Notes: generated by a model not told the origin, from the letters alone. A DNA stretch of 63,462 nt from Pseudoalteromonas sp. Z1A8 (GCF_011378855.1 NZ_WTLB01000026.1:1-63462); one strand, 5' to 3'; counted from the first letter of the stretch, positions 8,982 to 18,678 are shown. A program made the numbers and translations.

Positions 8982-10145
8982 TTAGCACTGCATTAAGAGG
9001 TTTTTTTCGTCAAAGCTAACTACTTTATCTCTGCCGGTTTCTTTAGCAAGATAAAGGCGTTTATCAGCCAACGACAGTAAGTCTTTTACACTCATTTTAC
9101 CATTTACAGAGTGACTCACTCCCGCGCTCACAGATAGTTTTATATGCGCGTTTTGATAATAAAACGGATGCTTAGAAATATTTTCACGTAAGTGCTCTGC
9201 ATATTCTTTAGCTGCTCGTAGGGAATAGTCTGGTAGTAATATTGCAAATTCTTCACCGCCTATTCTGGCGCAAATACCCTCATCAATAAATTGCTCTTTT
9301 ATGTGCTGCGCAATCCATTTAATTGCTTGATCGCCCGTGTCGTGGCCGTACTTATCGTTTACATGCTTAAAAAAGTCAATATCTAGAATAATTATAGATA
9401 CATTTATATCATTGTTATTAGGTTGTTTAAGGACTGCTTTGGCGTTATTAAAGAAACCTCTGCGATTAAATAACTGTGTAAGAGAGTCGGTATTGGCAAG
9501 GTTCGATAGCGTATATTCACTATTAGAAAATAACAAAAATGGCAGTATAAGAGCACTCAGTGTGGCTAATAGTAAATGACTAATAAGCACAATTTGCAAA
9601 GGGGTTGCTACATCTTGAATACTCGAACTAAGTACCGGTATTGATAGAAATATAGCATTTAAAAACATAACTCCACTGTGCACTAAAAAGCAGGTAATTA
9701 ACGCCTTTTTCTGGGCTTTAGCAACAAAGCTCATGCTTTTGATTAAATACGCTGTGTAAATAAATAATCCGGAAATTACTAAACTCGTTAGCATTTTTGC
9801 TGCACCGAAAGGATAAATTGCCAATAACAATAAGCTAGAAAAACCAAATATGCAGTAAAGAGGCATTAAGCTAATATTTTGTACGTTTTTGTATTTATAT
9901 AGTCCAACAATAATTAAAAGTGGGCTAGTAATCATTGAAACACTAGCTAAATAGTGGGTTATTAAAGGAAAGTCTATGAATAAGCGCAAACATGCCAGTA
10001 TTTCGGCTAATGCAAATGTGGCACAGGCTAAACCAAATAATAAAAAAGATGTTTGTTTTTTATATTTATAAATTGAGAGAAAAAATAAGCTTATGAACAA
10101 GTTAAGGATAAAAGAGAAGAAGATCACAGTAGGCAAATGAAACAT
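8982..10145 (-). CDS. Membrane-bound diguanylate cyclase
   Basis: The protein makes cyclic di-GMP from GTP. Residues 1-210 contain about seven hydrophobic segments and form an unrecognised integral-membrane sensor. Residues 215-375 are a GGDEF domain with the active-site motif as GGEEF (ARIGGEEFAILL) and the supporting motifs DSLTQLFNRRGF and DIDFFKHVNDKYGHDTGD. An inhibitory RxxD site is not obvious. It is monocistronic, between the GH3 terminator and the YfcH-like gene, and is expected at the inner membrane. The input signal is unknown. Confidence 0.92.
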   Translation of the reverse strand: MFHLPTVIFFSFILNLFISLFFLSIYKYKKQTSFLLFGLACATFALAEILACLRLFIDFPLITHYLASVSMITSPLLIIVGLYKYKNVQNISLMPLYCIFGFSSLLLLAIYPFGAAKMLTSLVISGLFIYTAYLIKSMSFVAKAQKKALITCFLVHSGVMFLNAIFLSIPVLSSSIQDVATPLQIVLISHLLLATLSALILPFLLFSNSEYTLSNLANTDSLTQLFNRRGFFNNAKAVLKQPNNNDINVSIIILDIDFFKHVNDKYGHDTGDQAIKWIAQHIKEQFIDEGICARIGGEEFAILLPDYSLRAAKEYAEHLRENISKHPFYYQNAHIKLSVSAGVSHSVNGKMSVKDLLSLADKRLYLAKETGRDKVVSFDEKNLLMQC

Positions 10146-10289
10146 GATTTATTCTCTTTATTATAAAATGATGAAATATATATTTAACTAACTGTTGTAA
10201 TTATTATGTATTAATAAGAAAAGGTCAATTCAGTTAAAAGGATTGCTTTTTCAATTTTTATATTTTACCTCAAGAATTATTAACGCCCG

Positions 10290-11180
10290 CTAAACCAAAC
10301 TCTCTAAAGCTGATTTAATATCAGGATGATGAAAACGATAATTATGAACGAGTGCCTTTTTAGGGACTACAAATTGTCCCGTTGTTAGTAAGTCTGACAT
10401 TTCACCCATTAATAGTTTAAGTACTGCAGTGGGCATAGTGATAAATGCAGGTCGCGATAACGCCTCGCCTAAGCTTTTACCAAATTGAGCATTGCTTACA
10501 GGATTTGGCGCAGTTGCGTTAACAGGGCCAGATATTTCTGGATGCTTAATAATGAAGAGTATTAGCTGAATCATATCGTCGATGTGTATCCACGACATTC
10601 CTTGCTCGCCATTACCAATTGGGCCGCCTAAACACAATTTAAAGGCAGGGAGCATTTTACTTAATGCTCCACCTTTTTTAGCTAAAACAATACCCGTGCG
10701 CAAAAGGCACACTCTGGTGTGTTCTGATTGCGCGAGTAGCGCTGCATTTTCCCAGTCTTTACAAAGCTGGTGGCTAAATTCGTCGTGTGGGTTTTCAAAA
10801 GTTTCATCAATAGGGTTACTATTTTGTCGACCATAAAACCCAACGGCGCTTCCAGATATATAGGTATGCGGGGCAGTGCTACAAGCTTTAATAGCTTCAC
10901 TAATTTGTTGTGTAACACCAATACGGCTGTCGCGTATTATTTGCTTTTGTTTGTCGCTCCAGCGTTTATTTACAATAGGTTCGCCAGCTAAATTAATAAC
11001 AATATTAACAGTGTTAAAATCTACTGCATTGACATTGCTTACGGCTTTAACTTTATGGCCCAATAATACGTTTGCTTTAGTCGGATTTCGGCTAAGCACA
11101 GTAACAGTATTATGATGAAGTAAAAAAGGGCATAAGTGCTTACCAATTAATCCCGTCGCGCCAGTAACAAATACATGCAT
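10290..11180 (-). CDS. TIGR01777/YfcH-family NAD(P)-binding epimerase-like protein
   Basis: This is an extended/atypical short-chain dehydrogenase of 296 aa. The N-terminal GATGLIGKHL is the Rossmann nucleotide-binding motif, and GSAVGFYG with SWIHIDDM are typical of the TIGR01777 (YfcH, SulA-related) family. The C terminus carries the DUF1731-type segment (FQ/VVPKKAL...F.HPDIKSAL). The protein is soluble and cytoplasmic. Members are widespread but their substrate is not established. It is divergent from the AI-2E family permease gene and not in an operon. Confidence 0.88.
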   Translation of the reverse strand: MHVFVTGATGLIGKHLCPFLLHHNTVTVLSRNPTKANVLLGHKVKAVSNVNAVDFNTVNIVINLAGEPIVNKRWSDKQKQIIRDSRIGVTQQISEAIKACSTAPHTYISGSAVGFYGRQNSNPIDETFENPHDEFSHQLCKDWENAALLAQSEHTRVCLLRTGIVLAKKGGALSKMLPAFKLCLGGPIGNGEQGMSWIHIDDMIQLILFIIKHPEISGPVNATAPNPVSNAQFGKSLGEALSRPAFITMPTAVLKLLMGEMSDLLTTGQFVVPKKALVHNYRFHHPDIKSALESLV

Positions 11181-11350
11181 TATTAATCCTTACAATAAAA
11201 TAGTAGCAAGTGATTAAAAAACATACTCGCTAGCAAACAGCTTTGCAAATTTATACGTAAAACAGGCTTTTATGATCACTTCGTAATTATTTCATTTAAT
11301 TACCTTTTGCCTTACACTAAAGCCATATCATTAATAAAAGGATTAATAAA

Positions 11351-12388
11351 TTGGCAAGTTTAACTGGAGTAAATAAAAGCTTAATAGTTTTTGCTTCCTT
11401 AGTGGTCGTACTCGCGGGGATAAAAGCGGCAAGTGTAATTATTATTCCGTTTATTTTGGCGGCGTTTATTGCCATTATTTGTAATCCGCTTATCAAGTTT
11501 TTTGCGCGCTACCGAATTCCTAAAGGCATTGCTGTTATGTTGGTAGTGCTTATTATAGTTGGCTTAGGTGTAAGCCTTGGCGGGCTTGTAGGGCAATCAA
11601 TAAACGATTTTTCGCAGCAACTTCCTGAGTATAAAACACAACTCAAAGAAGAATTTGTATGGCTTGTAGATTTAGCATCTCAATACAACATACTGATTAA
11701 TAAAGAACAGTTAATCAATATGTTCGACCCAGGTAAAATGGTTGATGTAGCCACTAATATGCTCACCGGTTTAGGTGGCGTAATGGCAAACATGTTTTTA
11801 ATTATTTTAACCGTTGTTTTTATGTTGTTTGAAGGGCCAATGCTAAGCAAAAAAATACACATGGCACTTGAAGATCCCGATAGCAAAATGAAGCAAATTG
11901 ACCGCTTTTTAGAGTCTATTAATTCATATCTGGCAATTAAAACACTAGTAAGTTTAGGTACGGGTATTATTGCTGCGTTTTACTTATGGATTTTAGACGT
12001 TGACTACTTTGTGCTGTGGGGGGTATTGGCATTTATGTTCAATTACATTCCTAATATTGGGTCAATTATTGCGGCTGTACCGGCTGTATTACTTGCGCTT
12101 ATTACTCAAGGTCCGTTAATTGCGGGATTGGTTGCTGCAGGTTATTTAACAATAAATACGGTAATGGGCAATATTGTAGAGCCTAAGTTTTTGGGCAAAG
12201 GGCTGGGTCTTTCAACGCTAGTGGTATTTTTATCATTAATATTTTGGGGCTGGTTATTAGGTACTGTGGGTATGCTTTTATCTGTGCCATTAACGATGAT
12301 TGTAAAAATAGGTTTAGAAGCCAGTGCTGAAGGTAAGTGGGTTGCCACTCTACTAGGCAGTGGCGAAGACGTTGCTAAAAATAACTAA
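11351..12388 (+). CDS. AI-2E family (PerM/YhhT-like) permease
   Basis: This inner-membrane protein of 345 aa has about eight TM helices and the family pattern of an N-terminal helix pair, a soluble middle stretch (about residues 70-140) and C-terminal helices with FNYIPNIGSIIAA and NIVEPKFLGKGLGLS. The chosen start is TTG at 11351 because AAAGGA lies 8 bases upstream and the family N terminus begins there. Some members export autoinducer-2, and others act as Na+(Li+)/H+ antiporters, so the substrate is open. It is monocistronic and ends at a strong stem-loop. Confidence 0.88.
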   Translation: MASLTGVNKSLIVFASLVVVLAGIKAASVIIIPFILAAFIAIICNPLIKFFARYRIPKGIAVMLVVLIIVGLGVSLGGLVGQSINDFSQQLPEYKTQLKEEFVWLVDLASQYNILINKEQLINMFDPGKMVDVATNMLTGLGGVMANMFLIILTVVFMLFEGPMLSKKIHMALEDPDSKMKQIDRFLESINSYLAIKTLVSLGTGIIAAFYLWILDVDYFVLWGVLAFMFNYIPNIGSIIAAVPAVLLALITQGPLIAGLVAAGYLTINTVMGNIVEPKFLGKGLGLSTLVVFLSLIFWGWLLGTVGMLLSVPLTMIVKIGLEASAEGKWVATLLGSGEDVAKNN

Positions 12389-12396
12389 CATTTATA

Positions 12397-12432
12397 ACCA
12401 TCAAGGGCTGTAAAATTAAAGCCCTTGATGGT
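12397..12432. terminator. Bidirectional stem-loop between convergent genes
   Basis: The arms aaccatcaagggct and agcccttgatggtt form a near-perfect 14-bp stem between the AI-2E family gene and the convergent amine oxidase. There is no long T tract on either side, so it may act in both directions with moderate efficiency. Confidence 0.65.
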
Positions 12433-12457
12433 TAAGTTATCAGTAAATACAGGGCTA

Positions 12458-13537
12458 TTAATTAACAAAAAATTTAATAGCGTCATCCACCGCGTTTATT
12501 GCGCCTTCTAAATATCCTGCTTCTTGTTTTGCAAACTCACTCGCTACAAAATGAATGTTCAAGTTATTTAATTGCTCATCTAAGCTTGAAAAATCAAATT
12601 CTGGGTGCTGCGAAGGTTGAGTTTGATCGTCTCTATTAGCTACAAACTTATCGTCTGCCCAGTCTTTAATAAAGTATCCCGTTGCATTTTCAGCATCCTT
12701 ACCATAAAAATAGCTAAGCTGCTGGGCACAGGCTTGAATTAATTGCTCTTTAGTTACTTGGTTTCTTGATAAGTAGGGCACACCTATAAAGCCAAATAAT
12801 GCGGCGTAATTGCCATCTTCAGCACTGGCATCGTGAATTTCGACCATTGGGCCTACGCGACTAAAGCATTGTCCTGATAAGTTTTTATCACGCCAAAATG
12901 CATGTTCAAAAGTAGCTATAAATTTGGCTTGTCCTGCCATCCATGTAGGTACACTACTAAGGCAGTTTATGAGCGTTGGAGTAGCCCATAGTTCAGGTGT
13001 TAAGTGTGTTGTAACCATACGAGCAGGAATAGCTGAAATTAGTTTTTCAGTAGTAAGGTGCTTTATATTACCTAAGTGATTAACCGTAATTTGCCAGTTA
13101 TTATCACCTTTTTTAAGCTCAGTGACATTGTGTTCCAATAACACTGAATCAGGATTAAGTTGCTCGTATAAGGCAGTTATTAAGGTATTCATGCCGTGTT
13201 TGAGTCTAAATAGTTGCATATCTCCAGCACCTGCAATTTGTTGAGGCTGCTTGGCGTTAGGTGCTTGATATAACACATCACCTTTGTTGTATTGCTCAAA
13301 TATACTTAAGTGGAGTGACTTTACTAAAGCTTGGATTTTTGGTTGGTGAGGAAATATCCACGTAGGACCCAAATCAAAACTAACATCGTTATTTATTGGT
13401 GATTGCGCAGCAAAAATTCGGCCGCCTAATTGCGATTTAGCTTCCAGTAATAAGTACTCAATATTAAGCAGTTGTAATTTATACGCACTGTATAAGCCGG
13501 CCAGTCCGCCACCTATAATTATTACTGGTTTAGTCAT
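12458..13537 (-). CDS. FAD-dependent amine oxidase family protein
   Basis: This is a flavin monoamine oxidase-like protein of 359 aa. The N-terminal IIGGGLAGLYSAYKL is the dinucleotide-binding motif, followed by LEAKSQLGGRI, the conserved second FAD-binding stretch. The C-terminal EGAINAVDDAIKF resembles the closing GxxxGAI..G..AA segment of the family. It is shorter than typical MAO members (about 430-460 aa), mainly through a reduced substrate domain, so the substrate cannot be predicted. No signal peptide is present. It is convergent with the AI-2E family gene and monocistronic. Confidence 0.87.
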   Translation of the reverse strand: MTKPVIIIGGGLAGLYSAYKLQLLNIEYLLLEAKSQLGGRIFAAQSPINNDVSFDLGPTWIFPHQPKIQALVKSLHLSIFEQYNKGDVLYQAPNAKQPQQIAGAGDMQLFRLKHGMNTLITALYEQLNPDSVLLEHNVTELKKGDNNWQITVNHLGNIKHLTTEKLISAIPARMVTTHLTPELWATPTLINCLSSVPTWMAGQAKFIATFEHAFWRDKNLSGQCFSRVGPMVEIHDASAEDGNYAALFGFIGVPYLSRNQVTKEQLIQACAQQLSYFYGKDAENATGYFIKDWADDKFVANRDDQTQPSQHPEFDFSSLDEQLNNLNIHFVASEFAKQEAGYLEGAINAVDDAIKFFVN

Positions 13538-13661
13538 TTGTTTACCTATTAGCTATTTAGCAATCTACTAGTAGGTAGTTTGTTTTGATATGAATAAATT
13601 GTCAAGTAGGCTAAAGGGAGTGAGTAAAGAAACGTAACTAGTTTAGTGTGCTTAAGTTACG

Positions 13662-14072
13662 TTAAAATGGGTGTTTTAGTGATTCTGTAAATTGATTTAT
13701 AAGCTCTATTTCACAGAGTTTATAGCTAATGGCTGCTGTTGTCGCATTAGGAAGTTTTATTAAGTAACGCCATTGGCAGGCACTCTCAAGGTACTTTTCG
13801 TTATTTTTAATGCTGCGCATAAACAACGGCAATACTTGCGTATTGCCTGTGCTTTCTTGTGATTTAGTTAGCTCATATTTGCGCTTTTGTATCCAACTGC
13901 CTTGTGCTTGCTTTGCTTTATCAATCTGGCTATCTAGGCATTGAATATACCGCTTAGCTTCATCGGTTGTTGCTTTAGCGGCTAAAGTACATGCTTCATC
14001 TGCAAAGCTGTACTGGCTTGTAGTTAATAGCACAATGGCAGTTAGTTTTAATAAATAGTTACTTTTTGTCAT
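13662..14072 (-). CDS. Small secreted protein, possibly LprI/DUF1311-like
   Basis: The protein of 136 aa has a signal peptide (LTAIVLLTTSQYSFADE, cleavage after SFA) and four or five cysteines in a helical body, including QCLDSQIDKAKQAQGSW, which resembles the LprI/DUF1311 group of periplasmic proteins. Its start overlaps the last 14 bases of the upstream histidine kinase gene, so it is translationally coupled to the PepSY-regulator-kinase operon and may act with it in the periplasm. The function is unknown. The family match is tentative. Confidence 0.65.
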   Translation of the reverse strand: MTKSNYLLKLTAIVLLTTSQYSFADEACTLAAKATTDEAKRYIQCLDSQIDKAKQAQGSWIQKRKYELTKSQESTGNTQVLPLFMRSIKNNEKYLESACQWRYLIKLPNATTAAISYKLCEIELINQFTESLKHPF

Positions 14073-15396
14073 TGTAATTAAACTCTAAGATAAATTGAGC
14101 GCCGGCTAAGTTATCAGCATCGGTAATGGTAAGCGTCCCGTTATACGACTTAACTAAATCAGATACAATCGCCATGCCTACGCCGTGTCCGCTTTCGTAT
14201 GTATCGAGGCGAGTACCACGTGTAAGTAAAGATTCACGTTTATCCTCTGGCACACCAGGGCCATCATCGCTAATTCCAATACACAGAGTTTTACTTTGGA
14301 TTACTTGTATTTCTACTTGCGAGCGACACGCTTTACAGGCGTTATCAATCAAGTTACCGAGTAATTCCATTAAATCTGTTTGGTCACCTAAAAAGTAATC
14401 TTTTTCGGTTACGGTGCAGGTAAAAATAATATCTTTATCACGGTATACTTTTGCCATAGCACTGAGTATTGAATCGAGTACTGGTTTAATAGGCGTTTGT
14501 TTTTTCCACGTGTCTGATGCACCTGTTGCAGCACGTTTTAATTGGTGCTCGATCATCACATTAATGCGGTCGAGTTGTTCTTGTGCATCGGCATCGTTTG
14601 CCAATGGACTTGATTTTAATACCGCAAGCGGTGTTTTAAGTGCATGAGCAAGGTCGCTTAATGAGGCTCTGTAGCGTTCCTTTTGGCGCTGTTGCGACTC
14701 TAACAATAAGTTTAGATCTGCTTTTATTGTTTGCAGCTCTACAGGGTAGAGGCCTTTAATTTCTTGAATATCACCCGATTCAATCGCTTTTATTTCTTTA
14801 TCGAGTCGTTGGAGTGGGCGAGCGCTCCAAATGAAACCAATCGCCATCAGGCCTGCAATTGCAATCCCCATGATAAACATCCAATCTACAAGGGTTTGCT
14901 TAAAGCCATCCATTAAACGAAGTAGCGCGTCGTTACGTTTAACTAATATGAAGCGGGCTTGTTCTGATTGATCTATGTTGTTTAAAATTACAGTCAGGCT
15001 AAGTTGCCAGTACGCGGTATTATTATACTCTACGCGCCTGAAGTCGGCGGCACCTGCCTTGGCTTCTATTTGCTGTGGTACATAGTTTAAATTTACAGCC
15101 GACTCTGAATTCCAAATAGGATCGTCGTCACGATAAATCATTGCGTAGGTATCTGAATTTAATCTGTTTAACTCAGGCGCTAAGATAGTGCTGGGCATAA
15201 TAATACCATGCTCAGTAAAGTCGACTTCAGATATTAGCGAGTAAAGCTGTGCTTCGAGGGTTTTTTCTGTCGCATCAACAAGTGAAGCGTAATACGCTTT
15301 GCCAATTGAATAAAATAAGATAGGGAGTGCGACTAATAAAACAAAGACAAGGATAAATCCTTGCCTTATTTTTAACGATATTTGCGGTATTACCAC
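14059..15396 (-). CDS. Sensor histidine kinase, PhoQ-like
   Basis: This membrane histidine kinase of 445 aa has TM helices at about residues 15-35 and 170-190 that flank a periplasmic sensor domain of about 135 residues. A HAMP-like segment is followed by the phosphoacceptor motif LAHALKTPLAVLK and an ATPase domain (NLIDNACKAC, GDDGPGVPE-like DDGPGVPED, GHGVGMAIVSDL). The kinase region resembles PhoQ and related EnvZ-group kinases. It overlaps the regulator gene by 7 bases and the downstream secreted protein by 14 bases. The signal is unknown; divalent cations or envelope stress would fit the family, but the sensor lacks a readable acidic patch. Confidence 0.9.
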   Translation of the reverse strand: MVIPQISLKIRQGFILVFVLLVALPILFYSIGKAYYASLVDATEKTLEAQLYSLISEVDFTEHGIIMPSTILAPELNRLNSDTYAMIYRDDDPIWNSESAVNLNYVPQQIEAKAGAADFRRVEYNNTAYWQLSLTVILNNIDQSEQARFILVKRNDALLRLMDGFKQTLVDWMFIMGIAIAGLMAIGFIWSARPLQRLDKEIKAIESGDIQEIKGLYPVELQTIKADLNLLLESQQRQKERYRASLSDLAHALKTPLAVLKSSPLANDADAQEQLDRINVMIEHQLKRAATGASDTWKKQTPIKPVLDSILSAMAKVYRDKDIIFTCTVTEKDYFLGDQTDLMELLGNLIDNACKACRSQVEIQVIQSKTLCIGISDDGPGVPEDKRESLLTRGTRLDTYESGHGVGMAIVSDLVKSYNGTLTITDADNLAGAQFILEFNYNDKK

Positions 15397-16064
15397 TGGC
15401 TTTTAAGCCTGTAACCACGCCCACGTAGTGTTTCTACTGGGTTTAGTACGCCTTCAGGGTCAAGCTTTTTACGCAAGCGCAGTACAAATACTTCAATTAC
15501 GTTTGAATCAAGGTCGAAATCTTGGTCGTAAATATGCTCAGTAAGTTCTGATTTAGAAATTACTTTTTGAGGATTTACCATTAAGTATTCAAGTACTTTA
15601 TATTCGTAAGCTGTAAGGCTAAGTTCTTTATCATCAACCCATACTTGCTGTGAACGTGTATGAATTTTAATTGGACCCGCAGTCATTTCAGGATTTGCTT
15701 TACCCGCACTGCGACGAATTAATGCATTACAACGTGCAATGAGTTCTTCAACATGAAATGGTTTTGTAAGGTAGTCATCTGCACCTGCATCTAAACCTTC
15801 TACTTTATCCTGCCAGCGATCGCGCGCTGTTAAGATTAAAATAGGGATAGTAATGCCTTGTGCACGTGCTTTATTAATTAGCTCAATACCGTCTATTTTA
15901 GGTAAACCTAAATCAACTACGGCCATATCAAGCGGGTATTCTGTAATGTGGAAAAGACCTGCTTCACCGTCGTGGCATAAGTCCACGCTGTAACGTTCTT
16001 TTTCTAAAGCATTACGTAGGTTGTCTGCTAAATGTAAATCGTCTTCAATAACTAAAATTCGCAT
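15390..16064 (-). CDS. OmpR/PhoP-type response regulator
   Basis: This is a response regulator of 224 aa. The receiver domain spans residues 1-115, with the phosphorylated aspartate in MAVVDLGLPKIDG and the conserved lysine in DDYLTKPF. The C-terminal winged helix (about 125-222) ends with the typical ETLRGRGYRLK. It pairs with the overlapping kinase gene and follows a PepSY-protein gene by 2 bases, the arrangement common for PhoPQ/QseBC-like systems. Target genes cannot be read here; autoregulation of the operon is likely. Confidence 0.93.
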   Translation of the reverse strand: MRILVIEDDLHLADNLRNALEKERYSVDLCHDGEAGLFHITEYPLDMAVVDLGLPKIDGIELINKARAQGITIPILILTARDRWQDKVEGLDAGADDYLTKPFHVEELIARCNALIRRSAGKANPEMTAGPIKIHTRSQQVWVDDKELSLTAYEYKVLEYLMVNPQKVISKSELTEHIYDQDFDLDSNVIEVFVLRLRKKLDPEGVLNPVETLRGRGYRLKSQW

Positions 16065-16066
16065 TT

Positions 16067-16324
16067 TTAATCCTTTTTCACTTCGCCGGTTTTTTTATTT
16101 ATATGTAAATCAACGACGTGGCCGTCAGATTTAAGTATTCGTACGGTATAAAAATCTGTTTTTTCGGTGATTTTTAAGGTCTTACCACCAATTGTTTTCT
16201 TTGCGAGTATTACGGCTTTCTTTTTGTCCACCTGAGCATGAGATGCTTGGGTGGCGGTTGCTGCTTGAGCAAAGTTAGCTAAGCTAACACAAGCAATAAA
16301 ACCGAGGCTTAATAATACGCGCAT
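16067..16324 (-). CDS. Periplasmic PepSY-domain small protein
   Basis: The protein has 85 aa, with a signal peptide (MRVLLSLGFIACVSLANFAQA) and one PepSY repeat: AVILAKKTIGGKTLKI, then a strand with FYTVRILKSDGHVVDLHIN and the closing KKTGEVKKD. PepSY domains often inhibit peptidases or modulate envelope sensors. As first gene of the operon, 2 bases before the response regulator, it is a plausible periplasmic modulator of the kinase, which is an inference from position. Confidence 0.85.
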   Translation of the reverse strand: MRVLLSLGFIACVSLANFAQAATATQASHAQVDKKKAVILAKKTIGGKTLKITEKTDFYTVRILKSDGHVVDLHINKKTGEVKKD

Positions 16325-16486
16325 AATGGAAAACTCCTAGACCAGACTCACTTAGTTTAATTAACTAAGTTACTAAAATTCAAGTAAAAACGCTAAATTC
16401 GCTTTTATCTCAGTAATTTTAATTAAAATCTTGTGAACAAACCCTGAATTACAGTGCAACACACGCTCTTAGGGTTTAATACACTT

Positions 16487-16789
16487 TTAAGCAGGGAACA
16501 CCTTTTTAAAAGGTTTAACAACTGTATTTTCATATACGCCAGCGGCAACATATGGATCTGCTGCTGCCCATTCTCGAGCTGCTTCAATTGATTCAAACTC
16601 AGCAACAACTAATGAACCGGTAAAACCTGCTTCCTGAGGGTCTTCACTATCAACTGCCGGAAACGGACCTGCGGTAAGTAAACGGTTTTGTGAATCAAGC
16701 TCACTAAGGCGTGCTAAATGTGCCGGGCGTGCTGCTTTTCTAAACTCTAAGCTGTTTTCAACGTCTGTTGAGTGAATCATGTACAACAT
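16487..16789 (-). CDS. yciI: YciI family protein
   Basis: The protein has about 100 aa and is closely similar to E. coli YciI: MLYMIHS at the start, [20 protein letters not shown] and [11 protein letters not shown] are all preserved. It has a dimeric alpha/beta barrel ferredoxin-like fold. The His-Asp pair typical of YciI (PAHLARL and SED) is present, but its reaction is not firmly known. ATG at 16789 matches the family start; an in-frame ATG at 16801 exists but neither has a clear ribosome site. Monocistronic. Confidence 0.92.
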   Translation of the reverse strand: MLYMIHSTDVENSLEFRKAARPAHLARLSELDSQNRLLTAGPFPAVDSEDPQEAGFTGSLVVAEFESIEAAREWAAADPYVAAGVYENTVVKPFKKVFPA

Positions 16790-16978
16790 AAGGAATCTCA
16801 TAAAAATTGTTAAATTTGATTAACGCAATACTATCACAGCGTTGAAAATTGGTGAATTAAAAGCGTATTTACACAGGTTTACACTTCGATTTTATTTTTA
16901 AGCTGTAATTGCTTGAAAATCTCTGTGTAACACTGGTAGAGTCGCTGAAATATACAAAATAATAAAAAGGTTTTACGC

Positions 16979-18403
16979 ATGAGCGATAATAGAGAACGAT
17001 TTAGTTCCCGTCTCGGATTCATAATGGCAGCGGCAGGTTCGGCTGTTGGCATTGGTAATTTAGTTGGTTTTCCGGTTTCTGCTACCAAAAATGGTGGTGG
17101 CGCATTTTTATTAATTTACGCTTTATTTGTCGTGTTCATTTGTTTGCCAGTCATGATGGCTGAAATGGCAATGGGTCGTAACGCTCAAAAAGATCCACTT
17201 GGTTCGTACAAACTATTATCTCATAACGATAAAAAATGGAAGCTAGCAGGTTTTTTAGCGGTGCTTACACCATTTATGATTGCTGTGTTTTATATGGTAA
17301 TTACGGTTTGGATTTTTGGTTACTTAACGCAAACAGGCCTCGGTAATTTAGATTTACTTGCAGATCCTGGCCACTTTGGTGTTTTTATTAATAGTTACAC
17401 TGTGTTTGGCTATATGGCCGTTGTGGTTATTATTGTTAACTTAATTTTGTTAGGTGGTGTTAAACAAGGCATAGAAAAAGCCGCTAAATTTTTAATGCCA
17501 GCCTTACTTTTCATGCTACTTGCCTTAGTTACTTATGTATTAACGCTTGATAACGCAATGGCCGGTGTTAAATACTACATTATTCCTGATTTTTCTAAGA
17601 TGAGTGCAAGTGTACTTAATGGCGCATTAAGCCAAGCGTTTTTCTCGCTATCGCTGGGTATGGGTATATTAATGACTTACGCGTCATACATTTCTAAAAA
17701 AGATGACATTGTAAGTAGCGCTAAAATGGTCGCTATTACAGACTCACTCGTTGCGTTTGTAGCGGGCCTAATGGTGTTGCCCGCTATATTTAGCTTTGAT
17801 CCAAACACAGACCCATCAGCACTTTCTGACTCGTCTGTATCAATGATTTTTGTATACCTACCTAAAATATTATTAGCACTGCAAAATGATATTGGTTATG
17901 TAGGTGCGTCTATTGTTGCGTTCTCATTCTTTTTATTAGTATTTTTTGCAGCGATTACTTCACTTGTTTCAATAGTAGAAGTCCCGACAGCAACACTAAG
18001 TGACCGTAAAGGTATTAGCCGTAAAAAAGCATTGGGCATCCTTACACTTTCAACCGGTGTGCTTACTATTTTATGTACGATGTCGTTTGGTATGATCGAC
18101 AGCCTTACATCTTTCACCAGTTATGGTGGCGCGAATAAGAGCTTTTTTGATATTATTGTTGATGTATTTTACGACACAATTTTACCGCTTAATGGCTTAA
18201 TGGTGTGTTTGTTTGTAATGTACCGCTGGAAAAAAGCACGCTTAACGCAGGAGCTAAGCTTAGGTTCGCCTAATTATGCGGGAAGCTTGATGGAAAAGTA
18301 CGTTAACTTTTCACTTTCAACGTTTATTCCTGTCATTCTAGCTGTGATATTTATAAATACAGTGGCGACTAAGTTTTTTGATTTAAAAATATTTGGTTTT
18401 TAA
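16979..18403 (+). CDS. Sodium-dependent SNF (NSS) family transporter
   Basis: This is a neurotransmitter:sodium symporter family protein of 474 aa and about 11-12 TM helices. TM1 holds GSAVGIGNLVGFP, the NSS signature with the broken helix that binds Na+ and substrate. Later, SLSLGMGILMTYASYISK matches the conserved TM6 region. Bacterial members take up amino acids such as tryptophan, tyrosine or leucine; the substrate here is not evident. It is monocistronic, followed by a strong terminator at 18436. Confidence 0.92.
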   Translation: MSDNRERFSSRLGFIMAAAGSAVGIGNLVGFPVSATKNGGGAFLLIYALFVVFICLPVMMAEMAMGRNAQKDPLGSYKLLSHNDKKWKLAGFLAVLTPFMIAVFYMVITVWIFGYLTQTGLGNLDLLADPGHFGVFINSYTVFGYMAVVVIIVNLILLGGVKQGIEKAAKFLMPALLFMLLALVTYVLTLDNAMAGVKYYIIPDFSKMSASVLNGALSQAFFSLSLGMGILMTYASYISKKDDIVSSAKMVAITDSLVAFVAGLMVLPAIFSFDPNTDPSALSDSSVSMIFVYLPKILLALQNDIGYVGASIVAFSFFLLVFFAAITSLVSIVEVPTATLSDRKGISRKKALGILTLSTGVLTILCTMSFGMIDSLTSFTSYGGANKSFFDIIVDVFYDTILPLNGLMVCLFVMYRWKKARLTQELSLGSPNYAGSLMEKYVNFSLSTFIPVILAVIFINTVATKFFDLKIFGF

Positions 18404-18435
18404 ATAGACCTCTTTAAAAGCTTATTGAATAATAT

Positions 18436-18469
18436 AATGCCGCTCAGCTAAGCTTAGCGGCATTTTTTA
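18436..18469 (+). terminator. Rho-independent terminator
   Basis: A perfect 9-bp stem (aatgccgct / agcggcatt) is followed by a T-rich run. It ends the SNF transporter transcript. Confidence 0.88.
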
Positions 18470-18500
18470 TAGGCGTTTTTTACAGGTATCTTGTCTAACT

Positions 18501-18666
18501 ATTATACCAACCTGCATAAATCTTTGATCAATTTAACGAATTAAATTTCACTATAACGTCGTTAAAAATTTTTTATTTAGAACAACTAGATACAAAAATT
18601 TTTGCCTAGTTCTAGCGTAATTTTCTTAACGTTAAATAGACCTCATATATAAGCAGATTGGTATTA
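18501..18666. repeat. MITE-like palindromic element
   Basis: About 165 bp are bounded by imperfect inverted repeats of about 35 bp: the left end has taccaacctgc and atttaacg, and the right end on the reverse strand has taccaatctgc and atttaacg. An inner stem (tagaac..ctag / ctagttcta) adds further palindromic structure. There is no coding capacity. It lies directly upstream of the next gene and ends 13 bases before its ATG, so its right end supplies that gene's leader. Short non-coding elements of this shape are common in Alteromonadales genomes. Confidence 0.65.
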
Positions 18667-18678
18667 AAGAGATTTAAA

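Noticed and set aside
14059..16064. Assigning the two-component system as true PhoP-PhoQ
   Set aside because: The kinase and regulator resemble that group, but the sensor domain lacks a readable Mg2+-binding acidic patch and no target genes are visible. No gene symbols were given.
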